Positions 13,140-26,800 of a stretch of 64,000 nucleotides of DNA are shown here, in pieces. The stretch is from positions 87,001 through 151,000 of the forward strand of contig CAJQUW010005533.1 in the NCBI GenBank assembly GCA_907163375.1, written 5' to 3'. Source of the stretch: Prostheceraeus crozeri (Eukaryota; Platyhelminthes; Polycladida; Euryleptidae). The position numbers were made by a program, and so were the translations under genes. The notes below the pieces were generated by a model, which saw only the letters and a program-made list of their open reading frames with translations, was not told the origin of the DNA and made no database searches. Position 1 is the stretch's first letter; each line of letters begins with the position of its first letter.

Positions 13140-14230
13140 GAAGTTTGTAATTCTGCTGCAATAACATAATTAAACTAAGTACAGATGAAAAGTTTTGCTA
13201 TATATGAGCCGGATTTAATTACGATGAACAGCGAGAAAATGTCGACTTTTAACTTAAGGATGCAATATTTTTTAGGGTACAATGGAAGAGTTGTGGAATG
13301 TAATATTTGCCAGTGATGCTGGTAAGCGATTGAAATTTTAGCATAAAGTAGGAGAGAAAATGTTTTCATATAATTAAAGCAGACGGAAAATGTGATCATG
13401 AACGGCATATACTTCTTCATAAAATAACAATTCTAACATATATTATTCATAATTACAAAAAGAATATAATTGTTTCTTAAATAGCTTCCGATATATTCAA
13501 AATAATCGAACTACTTTCTATTGTCATGTGCTAAATTCATTTCTAAATCAATCAAACTTCAATATTCAAAATTCTCAACATCTTATCGGCCTATGATCTA
13601 ATCATAGACATCGAATCTCAATCGTGAACTACTGTTCATTTTTGAGTACAAATAAAGCTTTTCTATTTTCATGATGATTTTGCTCCTCACAAAGTAGTAT
13701 GGAAATTTTTTCCAAAAATTTCTCTCCTATGTAGCAAAACTTTTCATCTGTACTTAGTATGATCATGCTATTGCAGTAGAATTGCAAACCTCTTCGTTGC
13801 TACAAAGTGAACATAACTGTTCTGCTACCTGGAAGAATTGGTTATGAATTGCAATGGCGAATTTTCAATTTAGTAGATCAATAATAATGAAATTGAAGTG
13901 ATGTATCTTTCAATTCACTATCAAACTGTCAAAATCTATTTCAATAATACTCAATAAATTCACTCAGAAGTATAAAGGAAAAACACAAAATCAAGCTCAA
14001 CCGGTTTCACCTGTATCCCAGGCTTTTCACGGGCAAATGAAGTATATTTCATGAAATTCAAAAGTATTAGCTTGTAATGTAGGCTATCAAAGAAATAGAT
14101 AAGCAAAATACCTTAAATAACTGGTGTCATAGATCGATAGACATTTAGGCGTGTGATGTAGACATAGATAATTTTCAGGACATAGACAGATAGAAATGAT
14201 GCAATTGCCGGGAGTATGCAAATTCTTTAT
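13140..14230. other. No gene seen
   Basis: AT-rich sequence without recognisable coding or repeat structure. Confidence 0.4.
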
Positions 14231-14234
14231 ATTC

Positions 14235-14880
14235 ATTGATTATCTTAATTTAATTTTGGTTTCAGAATCTCAATGCTCATCTTCTCTTTCGACTCCCGCA
14301 TTATTTTGTTGCTTCCACTAGGTAATTTCAAAATGGGCATGATATGAAATGGAGGATCATAATCTTTTGAACAAGAGTAGATTTACCTACCTATTTTCAT
14401 GCAACATCTGATATTTACTATCTCTTATTTGTTGTCGGTGGACTCTTACACGTGATCTTAAACTATCTCTTGTTTGCCCTACATAAAGTTCTTCACACCC
14501 ACGACATCTCATGACGTAAATCAAGTCTTTTTAGTACCAGTTAATGTTTGCTTTCACGTGAAAATGTTTGATTTCGTCTCCAACTCTAAAAGAAAACACT
14601 GCACCTTCGATGATATAATGACAACATTCACATCCACCATAACCACATTTTGTAACTCCAACTGATGTTATTCTGTTATTTTTTCCCAATTGCCGAAGTA
14701 GTGAAGGAGGCTGACGGCATGTGTGCTTATTCTGTAGTCTCGAAAAGTCGGATGCACTTTTAAACCTGTAAAGATTGGATTAATTACCTCCCGAAAATTT
14801 TTCGGATTATTCGGGTTAAATGTGGAAATAGAGGGAATCATTAAACTGGAATGTTGGTATTTCTTCACATTAGTGATCTC
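14235..14880 (-). pseudogene. Penelope-like element GIY-YIG endonuclease relic
   Basis: Read on the - strand, three disconnected frames give ISTFNPNNPKNFREVINPIF, then a cysteine-containing stretch, then DLIYVMRCRGCEELYVGQTR and DSLRSRVRVHRQQI. The last is the GIY-YIG nuclease core of Penelope-like retroelements (I-YV...C-G-C...YVGQT...L-R...HR-QI). Stops and frameshifts separate the pieces, so it is dead. The reverse transcriptase is absent. It is a different lineage from the copy at 19.5 kb, which has [16 protein letters not shown] instead. Confidence 0.75.
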
Positions 14881-15149
14881 ACTTTTGCTTATGATATTGA
14901 ATCATTGATTAGAGGCATTGGATACCCAAGGGCAAGTAGTTGATTTTTCTGTTAATTAAAGCGCACTAATTTTCTTTCAGATTTCGATATTATTCTGTTT
15001 ACTCTGCTATTTAACATATATAATATCTTTCGATATATTTGTCATTAATTCATCCAAAAGAGTAAATAAGATGAGATTATTTTCATTATTATCCACCAAC
15101 TAAAATGATTACTAAATATTTCTTCGCAAATTCGTTTATCATTGCAAGG

Positions 15150-15245
15150 AACAATCACATAATAAAATTAATTGCAATTGTGAAGTCAACTATCTATTCA
15201 TAAGGATTTCAAATCTTTGCAATTAATTGGAACTTTTAAATTGCC
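15150..15245. repeat. Diverged AATTG-palindrome repeat
   Basis: AAAATTAATTGCAATTGTG and, 50 bp on, TTTGCAATTAATTGGAAC resemble the dispersed AATTG family at the start of the window. Confidence 0.35.
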
Positions 15246-16870
15246 TGTTGTGAGATGTACAATAGATGCAATCTTTGTTCTCTTACATGTTCACATCAGA
15301 ATGTTACCATCGATTGGATAACAATAGAATGTCATCGAATATGCTGTGCAGACAGAAGAACGCCGCCACTAGAGACACTCAGTTCACTAAGGGAACCGCT
15401 GAACTATTTCGTCTGCAGTAGCACTCTCCTCCATACATGCTGCTGTTCGGATGAATAGTCCTGAATAGCATTGATGTGGAGCAGTTTGAGATTCCCGGCT
15501 CCGCTTTATTAGCCATCATGTTCAACAATAAACTTCAATTGTCGGGAGTTCGCTGTCATTCACATTCACTGAAATCTGACTTTTCCATCTCCCAGCCTCA
15601 ACCCTCATTTTCTGTCTCAATTCTTTCGCTTTCAAGATTCCACTTGAAATGAATGAATTTCAACGTCAGATTTACTCCACTGGGGCTCAGATGATGTTAG
15701 ATTGTCAGTCAGTTCTATCACACTGCTTTGCAGTAGCGCACGAAACACACAAGACAAGACAGCAGCATTGTCTGGTAGGAGTTTGTGTAAGTTAAAAAGT
15801 TGCGTAATCCTCAACAAACCTGATATCTTCTTTGGTCAGTGCATTTTAACATGGAATTCAGTATTCAAAACCGGTTGTAAGGTTTCAAGGTTTGAAAAGA
15901 AGCATCACTTGAAATGTGTTGCTGAGTTCAACGATTTTAGTTCAAAATCCAAAATTATGGTTTTCAAAGCACGACTTGCAGACTTAAGACCCAATGAATT
16001 GCCCGATCGGATCAGGAATTGGAAAATAAATTAGTAAAAAACTGCAAGAAAACCGGACAGTTTTTCCTGTCATAAATGAATCACAATGCCATGCCAGTAA
16101 GTTGGGATGAGACCACCTTCATACCAAGTTGACCACTTGGTACGAATTTCGAGCTAGTACAAAAAATTTCGAATTGTTACGAAATTCGGGCCCTGGTTCG
16201 AAAAAGTACGGAATTTGACCTATGCAGTTAAATATTCTGCCATTACTACTTAAATTAAGGAAGAGAATCTTCCGGATTTCTTGACGGCCATCCGGGTCAT
16301 TTCTGAGATTCACCAGGAAATGCAATAAAAATAGGAGAAGTAAGTGGGTAGGGGTCTAGGTTGCCAGAACACCTTGATGTCAAAGGTGAATTCTACAGTG
16401 CAATTTGATGACAACACCCTACGTTACTGGCTCATGTAGTTGTCGCTAAGTTGCTAAAAGATAAAATGATTGCGAATAAGCCAATGCAAATGCATGATCG
16501 AGACATTCAAGTTGCTATCGAGTTAATTGCTATTGGTTATAGTTAGCCTTAACAGTAGCAACTGACAGTACTGCAAACAAGTCCATGAGCGTATTGAAAA
16601 ACTAGGGATGCTGGAATAGATGAACACAAGCCATGTAGATTTATTTTGCTATGAAAAGCAGTAGCATGATTCATGATTATATGCCGCATTTGCTCTAAAA
16701 AGCTCCTCGGCGTTTATTTTCAATCGTCTGCTTTAATGCTCGGAGTTTATTAGAAAGCTGATCTCTCAACAGCGGCGCTTATGGGAGGGCGTGGCTTATT
16801 AGAGGAATAGCGGTTTAATAATATTTTCTTATCAACATGATCCAGGTTTGTAACCTTGACTCGAGTGAGA
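15246..16870. other. No gene seen
   Basis: Short ORFs without recognisable motifs. A UCR1 or upstream UCR2 exon of the PDE4 gene was looked for here and not found. Confidence 0.4.
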
Positions 16871-16879
16871 GCGGTGACG

Positions 16880-16968
16880 CTTCCTGAAGCGGACATACTC
16901 GAACCTTGGACCCTCTGAGTCTCCATACCGAAGCGAGCCCTTTTACCAACTCAGCTATTCTGTCACTT
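16880..16968 (-). repeat. tRNA-derived SINE head
   Basis: On the - strand an A-box-like TAGCTGAGTTGGTA (16944-16957) is followed about 40 bases on by the B-box-like GGTTCGAGTAT (16895-16905). The spacing and motifs are those of an internal RNA polymerase III promoter. The flanks do not pair as a tRNA acceptor stem, so I call it a SINE head rather than a tRNA gene. Confidence 0.6.
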
Positions 16969-17767
16969 AATTGATTGATTGATTGAAGACATCTGTTCAA
17001 CAGAATTGCTTTGAATAGAAAAGCTGCTGGAATTTTCGAATATTGTTCAAAAGTGATGAGCATGAACGATGAGCGTTTTATCAATTTTCTGTTCTTTATC
17101 AACGAACATTCTTCGGCGGGAATCCCAGGTGCAGACTTATCACAGACAGACGGACTCATCGCAAATAATTTTGCGACACAAAGCCATGTCAAGTACTTAC
17201 AGCTGCTCAACCATCTGAGCGAGATGTTGACCTAGGTGATGTCGGGAATTTCAAAATTGAATTACGCAACCTATCAGTATAGGCCAAGTTTGTAGCTCCA
17301 TGAAGGCCTGTCATGCGGTCTTCATTTCTTTTTCTACCATTTTGCAGTACCGGTGTCATGATATTCTTCACCCAATTTAAATTACTGGTGGGAAAGAAGT
17401 AAATCCGCAAAGCTTATATCTTAATTTTCCCCTCGGAAGGACAACACGATGCGTGTGTTTCATCACTAAAAAATTGAGGCAGTTAAATGACCTCCAATGT
17501 AACTCGCGGGTAATATTCGAAAAAACGCGATATTGAAATTGAATAGCAATACACTTGGAAAAAAGATGACTTGCCCCAATCACTAGCAATTTGCCGCCTG
17601 TTATCGATAGTTATGTACATGACGACTTTAGTATTTGACGACTTTAGTGATTAAGAGATTTGGTCTCATAATTGAATGATTCTGCTTTACTTGACGTTTC
17701 GTTGTAGGAGAATTAGTACAAATCGATCCAATATAAATGTTGAATTTGAAATCTTGTGATATTTCAG

Positions 17768-17858
17768 TTCAAGCGTCTCCTCAACAAAGAATTAAGTTGC
17801 TTTGCGGATAGCAGTCGGTCAGGCAATCAAATATCGGGATACATCAAGACTTTCCTGG
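17768..17858 (+). CDS. PDE4: PDE4 exon: end of UCR2
   Basis: A TTTCAG acceptor ends at 17767 and the donor GTAAGT starts at 17859. The 91-nt exon encodes [12 protein letters not shown]...[15 protein letters not shown] plus one base. This matches the end of upstream conserved region 2, which folds over the PDE4 active site and mediates control by phosphorylation. The exon ends in phase 1, which fits the next exon exactly. Confidence 0.9.
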
Positions 17859-20800
17859 GTAAGTATGGCGTCGATATTGCGTTCTAATATAATTTTCTAA
17901 TCAGAGCTGAACTATTTTAGACACCGATGTGGATGTCAATGACTCCCAAGGAGAAAAATCAGACACCAATGATTCAATAACTGTGAAAGTTGAAGAAGAA
18001 GAGCTCCCTGGGAAGAATATGACGAAGATTCATGGCATTAAGAAGATTCCCCAAAGCCCGGTGGTGTCATCTGTGCACATGCCACGTCTTGGCATCGAAA
18101 CTGCTTACGAAAATGAGTTAGGAGAGCTGCTTACCGACTACACTGATGAATGGGGCATTGATATCTTCAAACTGTATGAATTATCAACGAAGCGACCTCT
18201 GGTGGCCATTTCATACGCCATCTTTCAAGTGAGTGATGTCTGACCTTTCGTCGAATTAATTATCTCGGAGGTTGGTCAAACCGATTATAATGTCAGCGTA
18301 GCAGGAAATCGTAGACGTGAAGTTTGTTGTTTGCAATGCACTAGCTGACTCGTAGCGCACTATAGTGCAGTGCATCTTCGATTATCCGACGGTAAAGAAC
18401 GAATAGCCTCAATAAACGGAACGCTTTGAGAAAGGACCATTTCCTCCGTGCCCAGAAATCTCACTATAGCAGAGTGATGAATTACTGCTCAAGTGTGGTC
18501 TTAGTTTTTGTATTTGTAATTGTATTCTATCAATTTATGATAAGTGTAGCAACATTGTGATTTTACGGAAATGCGATTTACAGTTATAGACCTCAGCTAT
18601 TACCTCTCTCTATACAGGGGCAACCGTGTATAGAAATATTTACCTCATTTTCTTGAATAAGAGACATGTCTTACCATTGACTTTTTATGACGAAAGTTAA
18701 TGCGTCTTTTATTTATGGGCGTCTCTAACTCCTTATTTTGTTGATCATATGCAATGATAAATAAATGTCTTGATAGATGGCAACCTTTTGTACTTAATTA
18801 TTTCTTTAATGAAATGCTTGATATCACTAGATCAGAATTCAAATAATTTGTTAATTATATGCAAACTAATTCAGCATTATGGACCTTCGCACTTGCATAT
18901 TGAGGAGTAAAGATTTAGAAGCCCTTTGTTTTGTACATGTGATTTATAGACAGCTTTTCCAATACTGCGCGGGTGCGCGGAAATTGCAAGCGGAAATCTG
19001 AGTGGTTCCCGCGCAATTGAAGTTTCTAATGATTTTTTTCTTTTGATTGATGAAAATTGAGACCAACAAGAAGTTTGCATTGTTGCAATATCATCACGGA
19101 TCGGTTATGAAATCATTTTCCATAGTATGGACTCTTTTTCCATACTGCTCTTATTCAAAGGCATTATGGTAGGGATCCACGTATCCGGTTTGATAATGAA
19201 AGGAAAAAGAGGTTCAACTTCGACGGATACAATTGTATTAGCAACACAAGACGTTTCGCTCTGAGAGCTTGGTCACTTGTGATTTGACATTTGCACAGAA
19301 GCATTGCAAGACCAACATTGAGGACTGTTTACTACATAGAAAACAATCTATTTCTATGGTTTACTAACTGTTAGATAAAAAGATGATAGGTAGATAGTAC
19401 TAAGAACAAAGCTAGAGAGTAGAGAGATAAATGAAATTATTTACAAAAAAGTTAGTAAACAATGGAGTTAAGCATGGAAGTACAGAAAAGGTAAAATTCA
19501 CTTGTACACATTTTTACCTATACAATGATTCATAAGTACAGATGGAGGAACTTTGGCTATGTACAACGACTCGAGATTACGTCTCTTATCACAGTTTTTA
19601 ACATTCTCATGCAAGATGTCCCACAAAATGTTATCACTACAAATAGTATCCCTATAATGTACATCTTTAAAGTGCATCTTAACAGCAGAAAAATTGCTGC
19701 TATGAGACGTGTGCTCTTTGATTCTCGTTTGAACCGATCTACCGGTTTCGCCTACATACACCATATGGCAGAGCTTACAAGTAATTTTATAAACAACAAA
19801 TTTTTTATTACAAATTTGCTTGCGAGCAGAAGAAGCACATGTAGCACAGTTGTCTTTGCATCTCTTGGATTCTTTCGGGGGATGACAGAGTCTCTTGACA
19901 CTGTTTCCAGAGGTGAAACACAACTTCACCTTTTCGTTCAGATTCGTTCTCCTCAGTAAGTCCGACATCCTTCGTTTGTGGATTTCATCCACGAAAGGAA
20001 CTTTGAGGAAAAACGGTTTCTTCGAATTTGTTTCCTTTTGGTGAGGCCTTCTGCGATCCGATTTGAAAATGGCAATGGTTTTCAGGATGAAATTCAAGGG
20101 ATAACCATTTCTTAAGAATCTCTGCTTAATCAAATCAATGGAATGGGAATAGTTGATATCGCTCTTATTCAAAGGTGGTTTTATTTTCTAGTAATGCAGT
20201 CTATCAACGATGATATTATACTTCATTCGCTGATATTTATTTACTAAATAATACAACCATGTCACATTATGGCAAATAGCCATGGGAACCAACAAGACAG
20301 ACATGTAAACTTCACAGTAGCATGACATTGTGGATGATGCGAGTTGAACCAAATGCCCTCTCGATGAAAATATGATGAGATAGATCTAAACTCACTTCCT
20401 CCAAGGAGCAGTCTTATAATGCTAACACTGCATAAATGTTACATGTGACTTATTAACCCTGTGATCTGAAGATGTTAAGAGGTTAATTGACACTAAATCA
20501 TTCATGTACTCGTATAGATTGACTGAAGTTACTTTGATGATCACGTAGGCCTACAAAACTGTAATCAAAAATTTTTAGCATCTGCAGGCGATTAGACACT
20601 TCAGGAATGACTGCAAAGGAAGAGGATCAGATAGAAGTCTTCGGTTTTATTAAAAGGAAGATGAAATATACGCACAAGAAATGCAGATCATTTGGAAATC
20701 GAAAACCAACAGAAATTGATAAAATTGAAAGAATGGGTTCAAACTACGATTATCGCAGTATAAGTCAACCGTTTATCCTTCAATACATATGTCTACTTAG

Positions 20801-23800
20801 GAAAGATATCGGATACTCGATGATGCATTGTGATAACGATATTAGAAAACTTTTTCTCACTGTCAAGCATTTTATCAAAATCTTTTTGTATTCATTTTCA
20901 TGGAGAGAAGCCCTTGCTTGATGCGGTAATTCCTTATTCTCCCGCAAGAGGAAACGGAAATTCCCCGTGGCCAGTTGGCTCATTGAATGTGAATTGAGCG
21001 ACCCGAAAATGAAGTCAGATTATCAGAAGTAAATTAATGTTTTCGTTATCAATATTTGTTTTTAAAATAGTTGATTGCTCATACTTGCTGGTCGTTGGCG
21101 GCACTTCTGAGTGAAATTTCAAATTATAAGAACACCACTGGTGATCCGTCGCTCCAAGGCCTACACTTATTTTGCAGCCAAATAAATATGCAGTACAATA
21201 TGTCCGTCTGGAGTTTCAAATATGACAATTATTTGGCCTGGGTCCGGCCAAGTCTGATGCAATTACGACCCGCTAGACCAATGTCTAATTGAATACATGC
21301 ACACTTTTCTATATGAATTGCCCTTAAATTGAGTTTTAAAGACGTTGATATTTATCGATGATTTTTGTGATGATCTGTTTCGTTGGATGGAATCAGAAGT
21401 CACGTCATCTACAATTCATGAAGATTGTCAGCCTTTATCTTAGTGATTCAGGGTTCGCTCTTTTTTTATTCATTGCTTTACATTGACGTTGATAATTATG
21501 TTTGACGAACAAAAGCGTAAAATGCCTGCACTGCATCCAATGACCCGCTGCCTGGCTAGTGATTGCCTGCAGCAACAATATGATTTTGTCTAACCTGGAT
21601 CATAACGTACACTTGTTGCTGCTATTTTTTTATTTAACTAAAATTTGCAACTCCTACTAAAGCATGATAGATTTGGTATTTATACATACATAAGAAAATT
21701 CATCATGACCAGAATGCCAGAATGTGCTTGAGTTTTCTATTGAAAACGCAGAACACTTGATTTTCGAAATTCTTCACGTGTAGGAAGAATTTTGCTATCA
21801 ATCCCGGAAGGAAGCTTGCACGCGATATTGTCTTTCTGAGCCTTGTGTGAGCAATCTTCGAAGGAAAAGAAGTCGGACCGGGAATAACTCCGGATCCAAG
21901 AGATACCGCGATAGGAAGTTGGATCTCTCATAAATCCCGGGTCCAAGAGATGCAGCAAAAAGAAGTCGGACCGGGAATAACCCTAGATCTAAGTGATGCA
22001 ACACAGAATTCTATGCATAATATACAAACCGCACCTTTGATAAATTGCTGGAACAAGAAGCATATCGAAATAAAACATGGTTTCCAAAAGATCGGTCTTT
22101 ATTAATGTGCGATAGTAAGACTCGAAGATTCTGATGAAGTCATTCACTGATAACGTCATATGATTGCTGCTAATCAAGCAAAGACCACCTAATTGAATAT
22201 TTCAGGAAAGGCATGCTTATCGGTCAAAGTTAGGGGTGTACCGATTACTGATTTTGATAGTCGGCCGATTTCCGATTAATCGGTGGAAGGTAGCCGATTA
22301 ATCGGTCCGATTATTTCTTTTAAATTTATCTAAAATCGACGTTTTCAGTGTACTAAAAGTACGGATTTAGTTAAAGGAAACTTTTGTCTATTGGTTTTGA
22401 TTCTAGTAGGCTACTTGTTACTCGTAGAAGTAATATTGGTGACCAAAATATGCAGCAAGAAGTTCATCTCATGTGATTACATAAGCTTTCATTTCAAGCA
22501 AAATCACATCGATAATCATCATCATTAAAATATTGAGACGCGGATGAACCGATCCATTTTCTAACCAATGATGTCATGAAAGGACAGAACCCACCCGTGT
22601 TATTATGTCGAAAGGTTATGAAGTGACTCATAATTGCTTACTAGACTATAGGACACCACTTTGATAGATGATAATTTCATCCGTTATTTACAGAAATCAA
22701 TGCAATATATAGGCCGATATTCCGCGTTGGGATTCGAACCCAGGTATTCCAGTTGCGCTAGTAAGTGCTCCATCACAAGGCTACAATAGCAGCTGGTCAG
22801 CTTCAAAGAGAGTACGGTGGTTGCATGTCGCAAGCCAACCAGAGACTAGATCGTGACATGGTCAAAGACTACTTAGAATCTGAAATGCATGAAAAGTTGA
22901 GATCAGCGCTTCTTCCAGACTGGAAACCGAACCCTGGCCGGGATATTTAGAAACACAAATGGTCGTTCGTTCTTAAGGTTATTTTCCTTGTCGTCCTCTA
23001 GAACTTGATATTTCTATATACAATACATGTATTGCATTGATGCGCAATCGAGTATAATTCGTGTGTTTTGCAATGATGTCTATCATGGCGAACGCTAAAG
23101 TCATCATTTCTTTGGGATATGACAAAATTTTTCAAGCATTTTGTTGCCGAGATAATTTATTGATAACATGGAACTTTCCTTGGCGGGTGCAAGTCATAAT
23201 TACAGCTTGAAAAGCAGGCACGCATTTGCATGTTTCGAATTATGAATACGTAGCATTTACGAATATGAAGATATGCATGTTCACTTGCAGATATACATCA
23301 AAAATTGCATTCAGTTGTTGGCTATGCACATTATCTTTTGAATATTCATCTGCCTTTGTTCTGAACAAGAAGACATCTGAGTGAATCTTGATAATGCAAA
23401 GTATAATAATTGCTTGTTCAATCATAATTTGCGCTTATATTCAAATGGCTACTAATTTCAAGTCTGAAGGGGCTGAGCCTTAAAATTAAATCTGCAACGA
23501 AAAAAATGCCTTCAAAGAATTGGCTGACGTGCCCGGACCGGAAGCATAACTTGGGCTCTTCTATACTCAGGCGAAAAACTACTTAGGATATTCGTACTTA
23601 TGCATGATAATATGCGGGAACAACTCTTTTACCAGCATTCATAATCATTATGAAAATCTAGTCTATGGAAGAATTCAGTTGTTTTCAATCATTGGAATGC
23701 TAAAAAGAAGTCATTTGAATTTAGATTAATAGTTCAATGCATGCTGTGAATGTAGAGTGAAGTTAATCTCAATATTTGAAATCTTGTCGTTCGGTCAGTC

Positions 23801-26800
23801 ACCAATTTGAATGAAAATCAACAAAAATCTTCAAAAGTCCACTAATCGGCAAATAATCGGCCGATTACCGATTATCACTCTGCAGCGTCAATAATTGGCC
23901 GATTAATGGGTACACCCCTAGTCAAAGTCTCACCGAAAATGACTTAGACTTGACCCTAGATCAGTAATCTAAGGTAGATGGCACATTGAATTCTCAAATA
24001 TGGAGTTGTAGTCGGAGTATATTTTCTTTCCTCCAAGTTGATAAGAAATAAAATAGAATTTGAGGGTGGCATAAGTCCGGTGGTATTAGTCATCCGATAT
24101 TGAATTCAGCTCGTTTGCCGTTTTCCTCACTCATAAAAGAGGCGCTGGACACAAATTTTAATTTGATCTAGCATGATTTTGGTTCCATTCTATGTAAGTA
24201 TAATATAGGCACCTCAGAAGTCCTTTTCAACAAAAATAATATCATTGTTTACATCCTTGAATTTCGGTGGTGATGCTTTTTCATATCTATATACCTATCA
24301 TCTGTAATTAGTTCTACAAACCTGTTCTTCATGACGATGGAAAAAAAATCAAAATCATGCAATTTCATCAGAATGCGATAATTGAAAGCAAAAGTGTAAC
24401 AGAGGTAGACTTTTTGTCGCTTGAAAGAAACCTGACACTCGATGGCCGTAAATGGGAGGCAAGGAGTTCCAGGTACTAGCAGCAGGAGAAGGAGTGACCT
24501 TGGAGGGTAGGACGACATGGAACCTCGTCGGAGAAGATGCCGCAGTAGCAGCAATGGGCATGACTTTGAACTGCCGACGCATCCTTTCTGCGTCAGGGGC
24601 CCACGGAGCTTTGTGGTGTTTGGGAAGGAGAATGGCCGGACGGGAGAGATTCTAACCTGGACTGAGGAATCCCAACAGGGGATGAAAGACATTGTAAAAT
24701 ATCAAAATTGTGCATTTCAATGATATTTTTCAATTGCGAGAATCTTATGCGCATCCGAAATTTTGACGTTACTGAGGCCCTGGCGAACCTGTACAAAAAA
24801 TGTCAGATTCCCACTGCTCTGCAGAAACATGACTTCTGAGCGCTGATTTTTCATTTATCATTTCAAGTTATCGAAATAATTTCAATGTCCATCGCCATTG
24901 ACTCCTAGATTACTTAAAGGCCTGCTTCTTCGGGAATAGCGATAGCAAAAATACCCATGCACGTTTTGAGTACTTTCAGGCCACTGATATTGCCAGCGCT
25001 GTGGCCTTGTGGTATAGTGTTCGCTGTGCGTCTGGGAGACCTGGGTTCAAACCTCGATTAGATCAAACAGAAAGACTTTTAAATTAGAAACATTCATGCT
25101 GAAACTCAGTACAAAAGAACAAGAGTGGGAGAAATAAAACTGCGACACGACATATATGTACAATATGTCAACACATGGTTTGCAATTTTCAGTAAATTCC
25201 GCGGGAGTTTCAATTATGTACAGGGTGATCGCGATCTTCCCGCCGTTTTTTACCGCTTTGATTTGAATGAATTAAAACAATTTCAGTGTCTCAAATCATG
25301 TTCTATACAGTGAAAACAAACAATGACTCAATCAAATGTTACAAAATCAAAGATTCTGTTCGAAGTGTCCTCCATAGGATTCCTCGCACAACTTACATCG
25401 ACGAGTAAATGATTCATAAGCCTTTCGAATCATCGATTTCGAAATGTTGTCAAGTAAGTCCATCAAACTTTCCTTCAATGTCGTGGCTGTAGACGGTCTT
25501 GGGGGCTTGTACAATTCGTTGCGGATGTATCCCCAAAGCCAAAAGTCACAAACCGAAAGATCTGGACTTCTTGGAAGCCACTGGATAGACCCACCACGAC
25601 CAATCCATCGGTTGTTGAGTTGATTGTCGAGTAACTGTCGAACCACTATCGCAAAATGGGGAGGAGCTCCATCTTGTTGATAAAATTTTCTCTTATGTCG
25701 ATGCTGCTTGAGAAGTGGGATGACGTGAGTTTGAAGAATACGTTTGTAATGCTCTGAGTTCATGGTCGTCTCTAACAGTTCATACACAGCCCCAAAGTCA
25801 GGTGACACCATAGCCCAGCACGTAATACCAGGTGCCTTGTCTTCAGCAATCATCTTCGGATTATCCATGGCATACACGAAACGGTTGTGTTTGTTGACGC
25901 AGCCATTTAGGTGGAAAGTTGCTTCGTCGCTAAAGCAGATGTTCTTCACTTCTAACTCTGTTAGGACAATCCTGCAAAAATTCAACCGTTTCCCTGGATT
26001 GTCTGGAAGCAATTCCTGAACAGATACCATCTTCCATGGCTTCAAACCCTCTTCCTTTAAAATCTTGTTGACAGAGGATTGCGCAACACCACCTTCTTGG
26101 GCCACCTTTCGCTGTGATAGGAATGGGTCGTCTCCAAATGCGGCAAGGACATCTTCTTTCTTTTCTGTCGATAATCTTCTGTGTTGATGATCACCAACAG
26201 GCTTCCGAGGTAAGATGGTCAGAGTGTCCAAGAATCTTGCTTTCCAATCACGAAGGGTGCGTGCTGGTGGTGGCTCTTTTCCAAATTTCTCAAAAAACAT
26301 TCGCCTGGCTTCTTCACAATTGAAAGTAACTGAGAACGATACAATTGATGCGATTTCAGTGTTGTTTAGATTGCTACGGTATATTCCATCGTGCGCGTCT
26401 CAGAAGTAAATTAATTTGATAACATTTGATAAGATTTGAAATTTGAAACGTAGATATCTATGAATGACATACTTCATCTATACCTTTGAATAAACTGTGA
26501 GAAGAATCGGCGGGAAGATCGCGATCACCCTGTACATGTAAACGATAATGAAATACATGAGCTGTAGGCCTGTATCTGAGAAGATATATCTCTCTGAATT
26601 TGTTAGATGTACAGCCGTATAGCAATACGCCACTTAGTAAACCCATCACACCTTTGATTTCAACATTTATTTGGTTGACGAAGAAGGGCATCGACATATG
26701 ACTGTATGAAATCTCTTTATTTCAACTTTTCACTTGAAAATTGAATTGATGAATGACACCCGCATCATAAACTGTAATTTTCGATTAGATTTTGAACTCA

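Noticed and set aside
16880-16968. Possible functional tRNA gene
   Set aside because: A and B boxes are present but acceptor and anticodon stems do not pair; better explained as a SINE head.
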